64,000 bases of DNA from Cytophagales bacterium (GTDB lineage: Bacteria; Bacteroidota; Bacteroidia; Cytophagales; UBA9547), in the NCBI GenBank assembly GCA_013297755.1, contig JAAFIH010000005.1, positions 62,001 through 126,000 on the forward strand, read 5' to 3'. The translations under genes were made by a program, and so were the position numbers. The stretch's first letter is position 1; each line of letters starts with the position of its first letter. Positions 1 through 9,803 of this stretch are shown here, in pieces. Under the pieces are notes generated by a model. The model ran no database searches, was not told the DNA's origin, and worked only from the letters and a program-made list of their open reading frames with translations.

Positions 1-2
1 TA

Positions 3-1790
3 CAATTTTTTATTATCCTTGTAGCTATCATTATAGTAATATGTATTACAAATTATACACAACTCAATCGAGCAGTATATTTATTAATATTACTAAATAT
101 TACTGCTTATACCATTTTGTTGCTTTGGATATACAATACCTATATCAAACCACTAAAATCGATAAAATCACTTATCGAAAACGATGATTTAGAACTTCAA
201 CAGTATCAATATTCAAAAAAAAGTTACTTATTTGAGTTAGAAAAAAAAATAATTGAATTAAAAACTAATAAAAACGAGGCTATTGCCTTTGCCGAAATCA
301 TTGGTAATGGAGATTTTCAAAAATCATTTGTTTTTCAAAACCCACAAAACGACCTAGCACAGATGTTGGTAACTATGCGTCAGAAATTAAAACTAGCCAA
401 CGAAGAGGAAACAAAACGCAACTGGGCCATTGATGGATATGCCAAATTTGACCAAATTTTTAGAGAAAATCTTAATTCAAACCTTGATGTTTTAGGACGA
501 ATTCTTGTTTCTAATCTCGTAAAGTATGTCAATGCTAATCAATGTGGTATTTTTGTAATACAAGAAAACGACAATCAACCTTCTTTTATATCATTGCTGG
601 CTTCTTATGCGTTTTCTAAAAACCAACAAAAAGAACAAATTGACCTAGACGAAGGATTAGTGGGCGAATGTATAAGAACAAAAGAAGTTATATTTATAGA
701 CAATTTGCCAGAAACTTACCTCACTATAGAATCTGGCTTAGGAGTAACAGCCCCAAAATGTGTACTTATAGTGCCCACAGTGATCAACAATACTGCACTT
801 GGCGCCATAGAAATAGCCTCTCTCAACACTTTTGAACCCTATCAAATAGATTTTATAAAGAAAATTGCGACCAACTTTGCCTATACCTATCAATACCTCA
901 AATCGAGTGCTACCATGAGCCATCTATTTGAAATTTCTAAGAAAAATGCCGAAGAGCTTACTGTTAAAGAAAAAATATTACTCGAAAACGAAATAGAACT
1001 AAAAAATGCCCAAGAAACACTAAACCAAAATTTGATAGAATTATTGGCCGAAACCAACCTGACCAAATCAATTTTGGACGCTATCAACAAAAGCAATGCC
1101 TGCATACATTTTGATACTCATGGCAATATTTTAGATGCAAACGATATGTTTTTGTCAGTGATGCAATTCGAGAAACACGAAATTGTGGGCAAAAACGAAT
1201 CTATTTTTATTCCTCAAGATGAGATAGATTCAGAAATACATAAAATGATGTGGCAAAGCCTCAGAGAGGGTAATTTTAACTCTGGCGAATTTAAGAGAAT
1301 TAACAAACATGGCAAAGAAATTTGGATGGATGTAACATTTAATCCCATTTACTCTCTCGACAAACGTGTATTTAAAATTTTGATGTTTGCCAGCTTTACC
1401 ACCGACCAAAAAGAAAAAGAAAAAGAATACCTCAACAAACTGCAAGCCTTAAACGAATCTGTAGGATTGCTTGAACTCAATCTCGATTACACGGTCAAAT
1501 CTGCTAATCCTTTTTTTCTAAACAAGTTGAATATAAAACGAAAAGACCTCAAAAGTTACACTTTTATAGACATGATTTCAAACCCAAATAATGCAAGCCA
1601 AGTTATCGATAAAATCAAAAATTTCCCAGAAACCAAAGTGCCAATCATAGAAGATTTACACATTCATTTAGGAACACATCCGCCCATGTTTTTTAATATT
1701 ACTATTTCTGCTGGTTTGGATTTATCCAATAAAGTATCTTGTTATTATGCCATTTTGATATTAAAAAACGATAGCTTATATCTCCAATAA
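3..1790 (+). CDS. Membrane-anchored GAF/PAS sensor protein, 5' end outside window
   Basis: The reading frame is open from base 3, so the gene starts outside the window; the first possible start inside it (TTG at 117) is not the real one. Two hydrophobic segments lie near the visible N-terminus (about bases 5-50 and 75-135), followed by a short coiled linker, a GAF domain (about bases 430-890), a coiled coil (about 900-1060) and two PAS-like domains (about 1070-1400 and 1430-1780). The PAS part contains typical text such as GNILDANDMFL and NKHGKEIWMDVTF. No histidine-kinase or cyclase domain follows, so output probably goes through the downstream genes. The stop overlaps the start of CheR by one base, which implies translational coupling. 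The ligand is unknown. Confidence 0.8.
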   Translation, partial: QFFIILVAIIIVICITNYTQLNRAVYLLILLNITAYTILLLWIYNTYIKPLKSIKSLIENDDLELQQYQYSKKSYLFELEKKIIELKTNKNEAIAFAEIIGNGDFQKSFVFQNPQNDLAQMLVTMRQKLKLANEEETKRNWAIDGYAKFDQIFRENLNSNLDVLGRILVSNLVKYVNANQCGIFVIQENDNQPSFISLLASYAFSKNQQKEQIDLDEGLVGECIRTKEVIFIDNLPETYLTIESGLGVTAPKCVLIVPTVINNTALGAIEIASLNTFEPYQIDFIKKIATNFAYTYQYLKSSATMSHLFEISKKNAEELTVKEKILLENEIELKNAQETLNQNLIELLAETNLTKSILDAINKSNACIHFDTHGNILDANDMFLSVMQFEKHEIVGKNESIFIPQDEIDSEIHKMMWQSLREGNFNSGEFKRINKHGKEIWMDVTFNPIYSLDKRVFKILMFASFTTDQKEKEKEYLNKLQALNESVGLLELNLDYTVKSANPFFLNKLNIKRKDLKSYTFIDMISNPNNASQVIDKIKNFPETKVPIIEDLHIHLGTHPPMFFNITISAGLDLSNKVSCYYAILILKNDSLYLQ

Positions 1791-2617
1791 TGAACAAATT
1801 TGTACAAAATGACATTACAGACGAAGAGCTCAACTCTATTACCTTTGCCTTGATAAATAGATATGGCCTTGATTTTTCTGATTATGAACCCACTTCATTC
1901 AAAAGGCGAATATCAAGAATTATGCACAAAAATAATTTTGAAAACATACTTCAATTATGGCAAAAATTACTTTACGATGCTCCATTTGCCACCTATTTTA
2001 AAGATGAAATCTCGATTGGCCTTACAGAAATGTTTAGAAATCCTCCAGTTTGGGAACATTTAAAAAATACTTATCTAAAAAAATTCTTATCTACTAACTC
2101 TTTAGATATTTGGCATGCAGGTTGCTCTACTGGCGAAGAGTACTATTCTATGGCCATAATCCTTAAAGAAGCAGGTTTATTGCCTATCACAAAGGCTACT
2201 GTAACCGATTTGAGCCATCATTTTATAGCCCTAACCCAAAAAGGAGAATATGACTTAGATCTGTTGCATAAATATCAAAAAAATTACCAATTAATCAATA
2301 AAACTGGAAATTTTAATTTATATTATACAAAAAATGATTCAGTGGGAGTAATAAAAGATACTATCAAACCTCAAACTGATTTTAAGCAACATAATTTGGT
2401 GTCTGACGTTATGAACAAACAATTTGATATTATTTTTTGTAGAAATGTAATGATATACTTTAATGAAACTCTTAAAATGAAAGTCTTAAAACTTTTTCAT
2501 CAAGCCCTCAAAAAAGATGGAATCCTTGTGATAGGTCATTTTGATGCTTTACCAAGCGAATATGCAACTTTTTTTAACTATTATGACCCATCTTTAAAAA
2601 TTTTTAAAAAGCAATAG
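1790..2617 (+). CDS. CheR-type protein-glutamate O-methyltransferase
   Basis: 275 residues, the usual CheR length. An N-terminal CheR helical region (about 1-75) precedes the SAM-binding fold with the family signature HAGCSTGEEYYSMA (about residues 107-120) and the later FDIIFCRNVMIYF strand. CheR enzymes transfer methyl groups from S-adenosylmethionine to glutamates of chemoreceptors. No chemoreceptor, CheB or CheA gene is visible, but the upstream GAF/PAS membrane protein and the following Hpt and receiver genes are in the same operon, so the substrate may be the sensor itself or an unseen partner (inference). The start ATG overlaps the stop of the upstream gene. Confidence 0.88.
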   Translation: MNKFVQNDITDEELNSITFALINRYGLDFSDYEPTSFKRRISRIMHKNNFENILQLWQKLLYDAPFATYFKDEISIGLTEMFRNPPVWEHLKNTYLKKFLSTNSLDIWHAGCSTGEEYYSMAIILKEAGLLPITKATVTDLSHHFIALTQKGEYDLDLLHKYQKNYQLINKTGNFNLYYTKNDSVGVIKDTIKPQTDFKQHNLVSDVMNKQFDIIFCRNVMIYFNETLKMKVLKLFHQALKKDGILVIGHFDALPSEYATFFNYYDPSLKIFKKQ

Positions 2618-2618
2618 G

Positions 2619-2960
2619 ATGATTAATGTAATATCTTACTTAAAAAATAACTTTTTGCTCACAGATTCAGAAATATCAGATTTTGTTTCTATTTTTGTAA
2701 ATAGCTTACATGCAGATAAAATTGTGTTTGAAAAAAGTTTAGAAACGTATAACTTTTCTGAAATATTGAATATCTCGCACAAATTAAAAACAGCTTTTTA
2801 TTATATTGGCAAAACACACATTGGCGAAACATTTGAACTCATACATAAATCTGCTCAAACCAAAAAAGACATAAATCAAATTATAATTTTATACCAACAA
2901 ATACAAAGCGAAATAGCCTCTTTGATGGAACAACTACTAATAATGAATAAACATGAATAG
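2619..2960 (+). CDS. Histidine phosphotransfer (Hpt) domain protein
   Basis: A 113-residue, all-helical single-domain protein. The helix SEILNISHKLKTAFYYIG matches the Hpt active-site pattern (H-x-L-K-x-x), with His54 as the probable phosphoryl-accepting residue. Hpt proteins relay phosphate between receiver domains or from hybrid kinases. It begins 1 base after the cheR stop and overlaps the next gene by 8 bases, so the four genes are one transcription unit and the receiver encoded next is the likely partner. Confidence 0.8.
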   Translation: MINVISYLKNNFLLTDSEISDFVSIFVNSLHADKIVFEKSLETYNFSEILNISHKLKTAFYYIGKTHIGETFELIHKSAQTKKDINQIIILYQQIQSEIASLMEQLLIMNKHE

Positions 2961-3360
2961 ATTTAAAAAAATAATGTTAATAGACGACCACGATGTTTCG
3001 CTATTTATAACACAACATATTTTACAAAAACTAAACTACGAAGGCCAAACAATACTGATGCCCTCTGGATTTTCGGCACTTAATTATTTTAACGAAAACA
3101 TTGATGATAGTGATAAACTTCCAGATTTAATCCTGCTTGATATACAGATGCCTCTGGTTGATGGATGGGATTTTCTAAATCAATTTCAAAAAATCAAAAA
3201 TATTATCAATAAAAAAACCCACATTTTTGTGCTCTCTGGCCAAGATAATTCTATAAAATGCAACGAATTGAAAAGTATGAATTTAATTGACGGTCATTTT
3301 ATAAAACCTTTCCAAATTGCTAATATGAAATCAATTTTAGAAACGATAAATAAGTTATAA
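2953..3360 (+). CDS. Single-domain response regulator (receiver)
   Basis: 135 residues, a stand-alone receiver with no output domain. The acidic pair is Asp11/Asp12 (MLIDDHD), the phosphorylation site is Asp63 (LILLDIQMP), a Ser follows in FVLSGQD, and the conserved lysine is in FIKPF near the C-terminus. It overlaps the Hpt gene by 8 bases and is the last gene of the signalling operon. A heptanucleotide array starts on the base after its stop codon. A CheY-like or phosphorelay role with the upstream Hpt protein is inferred from context. Confidence 0.9.
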   Translation: MNRFKKIMLIDDHDVSLFITQHILQKLNYEGQTILMPSGFSALNYFNENIDDSDKLPDLILLDIQMPLVDGWDFLNQFQKIKNIINKKTHIFVLSGQDNSIKCNELKSMNLIDGHFIKPFQIANMKSILETINKL

Positions 3361-3406
3361 GTTGGGAGTTGGGAGTTCGGAGTTCGGAGTTGGGAGTTGG
3401 GAGTTT
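3361..3406 (+). repeat. Heptamer tandem array GTTGGGA/GTTCGGA
   Basis: Six and a half head-to-tail heptamers in the order GTTGGGA x2, GTTCGGA x2, GTTGGGA x2, then GTTT. The array begins on the base directly after the TAA of the receiver gene. Seven-base periodicity is also seen in the array at 60697-61021, where the other end of the window also abuts a stop codon. Confidence 0.9.
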
Positions 3407-3428
3407 CGATCGTTGCCTTTGGCACACA

Positions 3429-3455
3429 GCATACAAATAAGTTGTTTTTGTATGC
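3429..3455. repeat. Short hairpin between convergent genes
   Basis: GCATACAAA (3429-3437) is the reverse complement of TTTGTATGC (3447-3455) with a 9-base loop. It lies between two convergent genes and could act as a weak terminator or RNA-stabilising hairpin. There is no clean T-run directly after it on either strand. Confidence 0.45.
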
Positions 3456-3494
3456 CATAACCCACGTAGCAATCAGGCTTTTTTAAATATTATC

Positions 3495-6400
3495 TTATTT
3501 GCTTATCACTATTTTTTTCATACTTTCTACATCATTTATATTTTTTATTTTTAATAAGTATGTCCCATTGGCAAGATGGCTTACATCAATATAGCTTTGA
3601 TGATATTCTCTGATTTCTCTTCCTTGCATATCATATATTATTACTGATTTAAGGCTTTCTTCAGTTATTATTTTTATGACATGACTCGCTGGATTTGGCA
3701 CAATATTTATACTGGATTCTATACTTTTTAATACTCCTTTTTCTTGTGTGGTAGGGCAATCTTTGCCTCCAATTTGTATGGTTTGTGTTGTTTTACAACC
3801 AAAATTGCTTGTGCCTACTACTGTAAAAACATCAATACCTGATACCGAAAGTTGGGCTATACTGTTGATATTGTTTGTAGGAAGCCATTGATAAAAAGCA
3901 GCTCCACTGGCACTAGCCACGACCAATGTGCCATTACAAATCGTTTTAGGATAATCAATCGTAATATTTGGAGTAGTATTGACTGTAATGGTAAATAGCA
4001 TTGAGTTGTTGCAACCAAACGAATTGATGCCTACTACTGTATAGTTTGTGGTAGACATAGGTGCCAGTACTTGATTTGTTCCCACCATACTATTAGGAAA
4101 CCAAGTATAACCATTGGCACCACTGCCCGTAATAGTGGTGTTTTGGTTAGCACAAATACTCATGATGCCATTGATGGATACCATAGGCAAAGTATTGACA
4201 GTAATAGTTACAAAAGCTGTATTTTGGCAAGTAGGGTTATTGTACCCAATCACTGTATAGGTTGTGGTGCTACTAGGGTTGGCTACCAAAGTAGCTCCTG
4301 CTATACTGCCTGGCATCCAAGTAGACAGTAATAGTTACAAAAGCTGTATTTTGGCAAGTAGGGTTATTGTACCCAATCACTGTATAGGTTGTGGTGCTAC
4401 TAGGGTTGGCTACCAAAGTAGCTCCTGCTATACTGCCTGGCATCCAAGTAAAGCTATTGGTGCCAGTGGCTACCAATGTAGTAGATGCTCCCTGGCATAC
4501 ATTTTTGGTGCCATTGATGGCCAGTGCAGGCGAGCCACTCACAGAGATAGTAAACAATCGACTTGCTTTGCATCCATTGAGGTCGGTGCCCACAACAGTA
4601 TAATTGGTATTGATGGATGGATTAAACGACTGTATTTGGCCAGCCAAGCCGCCAGGAAACCACTGATAACTATTGGTGCCTGTACTTGTGAGGGTAGTGG
4701 CTTCGCCATTGCAAATAGTGTTTGAGCCATTAATTGTAAAAATTGGATGTTGAAAAATAGTTTGATTTACAACACTATTTGAAGTACATCCATTGGCATC
4801 TGTACCTGTGATAGAAAATATGGTTGCAGCTGTAACTAATGGGTTTATGGTTTGCCCAACAAAACTGCCTGGCATCCAGGAGTAAGTTATTGCACCAAAT
4901 CCAGTAATACTTGCTAAAGCACCTATGCAAACTGCCCCTGTTGTGGTAGCTCCTATTTTTGGTGCACTCAAAACTGTAATTGTAAAATTACTAAAAGTAA
5001 AACATCCACTGCTTGAGGTTGATTTTACGGTATAAGTAGTAGTTGTGGTAGGGTTGAGTGTGGTGGCCAAATTAATAAATCCACCTGGTTGATATAGTAC
5101 AAATGGTGCCCCTGTAGTAGTAATAGTTGTGCTTTTGCCTTCACATATTTTCATGTTTCCACTTATAGTTACTATTGGCAGTGGATTAATAATTTGGTCT
5201 ACTAAAGTAGTTTTTTTGCATCCATTTATATCTGTACCTGTTACTGTATATGATTTTGAATCAGTAAGTATTTGATTAATATTTTGGCCAGTCAGATTGC
5301 CAGGCATCCAAGTATATGAACTAGCGCCAGTGGCCGATAGATAGGCCGTGAGTCCACTACATACTGCACCAGATGTAGTTGCTACTACATTGGGCAAACC
5401 AAATACTGTCAATGTAAATATATGATGATTGATGCAGTTTTTGCTATTAACTCCTATCAAAGTATAATTTGTGGTTGATATTGGATTTAAGATGACACTA
5501 TTATTGGTACTATTATCTGGTAGCCAAGTGTAGCTATTGGCACCAGTGCCTGAAATGGTGGTAGATTCGTTTATGCAAATAGACTTTTTGCCTGTGGTTG
5601 ATACTAAAGGCAAGGCATTGACTGTAATGGTAAATAGCATTGAGTTGTTGCAACCAAACGAATTGGTGCCTACTACTGTGTAGTTTGTGGTAGATATAGG
5701 TGCTAGTACTTGATTTGTTCCCACCATACTATTAGGAAACCAAGTATAACCATTGGCACCACTGCCCGTAATGGTGGTATTTTGGTTGGCACAAATACTC
5801 ATGATGCCATTGATGGATACCATAGGCAAAGCATCGACAGTAATAGTTACAAAAGCTGTATTTTGGCAAGTAGGGTTATTGTACCCAATCACTGTATAGG
5901 TTGTGGTGCTACTAGGGTTGGCTACCAAAGTAGCTCCTGCTATACTGCCTGGCATCCAAGTAAAGCTATTGGTGCCAGTGGCTACTAATGTGGTAGATGC
6001 TCCCTGGCATACATTTTTGGTGCCATTGATGGCCAGTGCAGGCGAGCCACTTACAGAGATAGTAAACAATCGACTTGCTTTGCATCCATTGAGGTCGGTG
6101 CCTACAACAGTATAATTGGTATTGGTGGATGGGTTAAACGACTGTATTTGGCCAGCCAAGCCGCCAGGAAACCACTGATAACTATTGGTACCTGTACTTG
6201 TGAGGGTAGTGGCATTGCCAGTACAGATGCTTGTAGCCCCTGATATATTAAAAATTGGTGTTGATAGGACTGTAAAATTGAAAATATTAGTCTTAGAACA
6301 TCCCTGTAAACTTGTGCCTCTTACCGTATAATTGGTATTTGTGAGAGGCGAAACAGATATACTATTTCCAGAAACATTGCCTGGATACCAAGCATAAGAA

Positions 6401-8688
6401 TTGGCTCCCAAAGCAGTAATGTTTGCTATATTTCCAGCACATATATTTTGAGGTGTTTTTACTGTAATTATGGGCAATGAATTGACAGTTACATTGATAG
6501 GTTTTGTATCGCTAAGCCCAGATGTGTGGTTTTTTTTAATATAATAAGTTCCCGAAATCGACACGGCATTTGCCCCAATAAGAGTGGTAGTTGCTGCCGC
6601 ATTTGTCCAATAGGTTACTGTGCCAGCTACAGAGTTTACGTCTGTAAACAAAGACGTTATATTTATTGTATTGCCCTCACAGATAGGGCTAGGTTGGCTG
6701 ATGGACAAATTGGGCTGACAATTAATTCCAAAAACAGATACTGCCTTTGTATCACTGCTCCCATTTATGGCTGAGGTTTTTTTGATATAATAAATGCCTG
6801 GCACAGATACAGATGTAGGATTGGGTAGTACTACTGTGGCAGTGGCATTAGACCAATAGCTAATACTGCCAGCTACACCATTGGCATCTACAAAAGTAGA
6901 AGTAATATTGGCAGTAGAACCCAAGCAACTTGCAGCAGGATTTGTAACCACCAAGTTTGGATTACATATATTAAATCCTAGAACTGTTACAGGTTTTATA
7001 TCAGAAATACCAGCCACTATGGCTTGTTTTTTGATATAATAGACCCCAGCTACACTGACCATGTTGGGCGAGGTTACGCTGATAGTAGCTAGTGCATTGG
7101 CCCAATAGGTTACAATACCTGTGATGCTTTTGGTGTCTACAAATGTTTTGGTAAGGTCTATAAAAGCACCTGCACAAGTACTTGGTGGGTTTTTTGTTAT
7201 TAAATTTGGAGCTGTTATTGTAAAATTTGGATTTGTTCTGTTAAAAAATGGTCTATAAATACGAATTTCTTTGATAGGTGTGTTCTTATTGCCTTTGGCA
7301 TCTAATACCAAAGTATGATTATCGTTGGTAAGCCCCTGAGCTAAGACAGATACACTATCTATGGCACCACCAGAGATGGTAGTTGGACAAAAAGTATCTG
7401 TATAAAAAGCCTTAGCTTGCCATTTAATGGTGTATCCTGGGGCTAGTGGCAAGGGGGCATAAGGTCCATTATTAAAATAAAATTTGTCGTTCAGAAACCT
7501 TACTTGCCCAGAAGTAGAATTAAAATCAGCCCCAGAGGTGTTATAATTATTGTCGATATTTGAACTACCAGAGCCATCGTTGCCAGTGGCAGAACCCGAA
7601 ACATTGTAAGTAAAATTAACATTGGCATTGTAGGTTACAAAACTCAAAGTCCAGTTTTGGGCTTTTAGCAAACTGGTTGGGTTTTCAAACTTGGCAATAG
7701 TGCCCGTTTGCCAAGGAAAATCTACTGCTGGATAATGTCTAAAAATAGTATCATAGCCATCGTTGGGGCGAGTAAACATCACATTACCAGCAATGGTTGA
7801 TGGTCTTTTATTGTCTATAAATACGGCTGCACTATCCATGTTTGGCACTGGGCTGGCATGTACTAGGTCTACTTTGCTGCCATTGAATGGGAGTGTTATT
7901 TTGCCATTTACTGCAAATATATCTTGCCCTACTACATACGTTTTTACTAATCCAAAGGTGTCGCTGGCCCAGTTGCTTTTATAATTAAGGTATGGTCGAT
8001 ACAAGCGAGCCATCAAAAAATTGCCCCACTGGTTCAGATGTGTGCCATCTGTAGTGAGGTCGTTGGCATTTGCTACGTTGTTATCATTCAGGTATTGAAG
8101 CCAACGGGTACGCACATCTATCAGCTCTATGCCATATTTTGTGGCCAGTTCTTCAAAATATCTAGCTCCACCACTATTTTCATTTCTAAATTCTGTACCT
8201 GTTACATGGTGGTTTTGCATACCAATTTCGGCCGTTGTGTTTGTGCGAATATAGTTCAATATATTTTCATATTGATTTCCCTGATCGCCACCCCACTGTC
8301 CCCAACCATATACATCAAAAAGAATCAAATCAGGATAAAATGTTTTGATATCATAAGCCACATAGTCTTCTAAACAACCTGCCCAACAACCACCAATAGA
8401 CCGATTTATCATAATTAGATGGGCATAAGGATATTTTTTTTTGATATATAACCTTACAGAATCGCTCCATTCTTGTTTTGCTATGGACTGGCCATAGACC
8501 ATTATTTTAACAGTGTTTCTTTTAGTTGGGGTACTTGTGGCGAGCAACCTCATCGTTCGTTGAATTTTTCGTCCAAACTGCGAAGTATCCACATTTACAG
8601 GCAATGGATAAGGCAGCTGTGCCTGACACAAAATAGAAAATACTAAGCAGTAGAATATAACTTGAACCCTTTTTATCATATTAAACAA
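3495..8688 (-). CDS. Giant SGNH-hydrolase, Ig/PKD-like repeat protein with T9SS type A sorting domain (split by 127-bp artefact)
   Basis: As given, the frame from 8688 stops at 4273, and a second frame (about 4316 to 3495) carries the C-terminus. Deleting one copy of the exact 127-bp duplication at 4197-4450 joins them into 1689 codons (1688 residues). Domains: signal peptide (1-24, ending LCQAQ); an SGNH/GDSL hydrolase-like domain (about 58-235) with Ser68 in YGQS, Gly99-Gly100, and Asp214/His217 in DGTHLNQWG; a jelly-roll-like region; three short 'YWxNA' repeats; then about twelve Ig/PKD-like repeats of the form 'ICxGxxxTLTxTGxNxYxWxPG'; and a C-terminal type A sorting domain (IVPNPASHVIKI...). 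It is probably a secreted surface esterase or adhesin. The block III Asn of classical SGNH enzymes is not obvious. Confidence 0.82.
4197..4450. repeat. Exact 127-bp tandem duplication (probable assembly join artefact)
   Basis: Bases 4197-4323 are identical to 4324-4450, with identity beginning and ending exactly at the unit borders. The unit also occurs once at 5836-5962 in the same gene. It starts immediately after base 4196 (T), which differs from the corresponding base 5835 (C) of the other copy. The unit is not a multiple of three and shifts the frame of the SGNH gene. Confidence 0.95.
5620..6213 (-). repeat. 594-bp in-frame internal duplication within the SGNH repeat gene
   Basis: Bases 5620-6213 correspond nearly base for base to 3981-4701 once one 127-bp artefact unit is removed (721 minus 127 equals 594, or 198 codons). 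Only scattered substitutions separate them. This is a recent duplication of about two and a half Ig-like repeats within the gene. It is also the repeat that would have confused a short-read assembler. Confidence 0.85.
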
Positions 8689-8929
8689 TTTTAAATCAAA
8701 TTTAATACCTAAAATAGTATAATAAAAATAAAGAGTATCATTTTTTTAAGAATTAACACAAAACATTTGTCTAACCCAAAGCAAAAATTGATTTTGGAGG
8801 GGGTTATTTTAACAACTAGCCAACTTTATATAAACTACAACTTAAATCATATTTTGTAACTGAAACAAAACTACAACCCAACCAACCCTAATTTTATTCA
8901 TTTACAAGTAAAAAGGCCATCAAAGCAAG

Positions 8930-9095
8930 TAAAAATGTAACTTCAACACTCTTTTTGCTCGCTTTAGCTCACTTTCGCTAATCTAAGCGAGTTGTTTACT
9001 TGCTTTAGTGAGCTTTTTACTTGCTTTAGCGAGAAAACAACAAACTACAATGGCTTATAAACAACTAAAGCGAGTAAAATACTCGCTTTAGTGAG
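8930..9095. repeat. Cluster of CTTTAGYGAG motifs with a 12-bp-stem hairpin
   Basis: The 440-base gap between the SGNH gene and the 158-residue gene holds no ORF of note. It contains about six copies, in both orientations, of a motif like GCTTTAGCGAG. The last two form a perfect hairpin, CTAAAGCGAGTA (9065-9076) with TACTCGCTTTAG (9080-9091) and an AAA loop. It lies just past the stop of the minus-strand gene at 9129, so it may serve as that gene's terminator. Function beyond that is unknown. Confidence 0.6.
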
Positions 9096-9128
9096 GTTTT
9101 TGGTCGCTTCGGCAAGCTATTTACTGAC

Positions 9129-9605
9129 TTAGTCTTGTTTTTTGCCTTTAGCTTTTTGGGCTTCGAAGCGTTTGCTGAGGTCTTCGTAAATGGCTTTGGC
9201 AGATGGCACATTCGATTTGGCTGCGTGTTTTACTGAATTGTAATACGTAAGGGCTGCCAAATAAGCCTCGCTGCCCGATAGCATTTCGGTATCGCTCACG
9301 TTGTCGCATATTGGTTGGAGCAGTTGCATGATGGCAGTAAAATCTTGCACCGCTTTCATGTCTATCTGCAATTCGGGCACACTCATATATGCAGGCGTAA
9401 ACTCAGGATTCGACAAGGCATAATCTAAGGCTTTTTCTACAAAAGGCTGCGTTTTGTCGCTCATTTTGGGGATTGTTTTACGCTCTTCGGGAGTGAGAGC
9501 TATCAAATAAGGTTTTAAAATAGTGCTTATTTCTTGCAATTTGAACAATACTTGCTGCAATTCGCTAGGCGGAATCACAATCGATACTACATTTTCGGTC
9601 GACAT
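9129..9605 (-). CDS. Conserved-looking hypothetical protein, soluble, helical
   Basis: 158 residues with no signal peptide or membrane segment. It is predicted mostly helical, with a charged, lysine-rich C-terminus (FEAQKAKGKKQD). The text (ELQQVLFKLQEISTILKPYLIALTPEERKTIPKMSDKTQPFVEKALDYA, in part) resembles small Bacteroidota proteins of unknown function often annotated only as hypothetical. Base composition is noticeably less A+T-rich than in flanking genes. It has its own unit: a roughly 200-base gap upstream and a hairpin cluster downstream. No function is proposed. Confidence 0.65.
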   Translation of the reverse strand: MSTENVVSIVIPPSELQQVLFKLQEISTILKPYLIALTPEERKTIPKMSDKTQPFVEKALDYALSNPEFTPAYMSVPELQIDMKAVQDFTAIMQLLQPICDNVSDTEMLSGSEAYLAALTYYNSVKHAAKSNVPSAKAIYEDLSKRFEAQKAKGKKQD

Positions 9606-9803
9606 ACTATGATGGTTTTTAAGTGAAACATATATTGATTAGTAAAAAAAACGATTTTTTTGAAATAAAAGTATAAAAGTCTGAAAAAATTTGAGTTTAG
9701 TATGATTTTGTATTTCTGTGCGGTGTTAATTTTTTGTTAATTAGTAATTAAAAGTATTGAAAAGTGAAAAATTAATATTTTTTACTTTTTTAACTAAGAG
9801 ATA

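Noticed and set aside
3495-4316. A separate 273-residue gene carrying the T9SS domain
   Set aside because: It joins in frame with the SGNH gene after removal of one 127-bp unit, so it is the end of that gene.
4071-6115. Several plus-strand open frames (about 70-150 residues) inside the SGNH gene, some almost identical to each other
   Set aside because: They are the antisense of the repetitive, Thr/Ser-rich repeats of a long minus-strand gene; their likeness follows from the internal 594-bp duplication.
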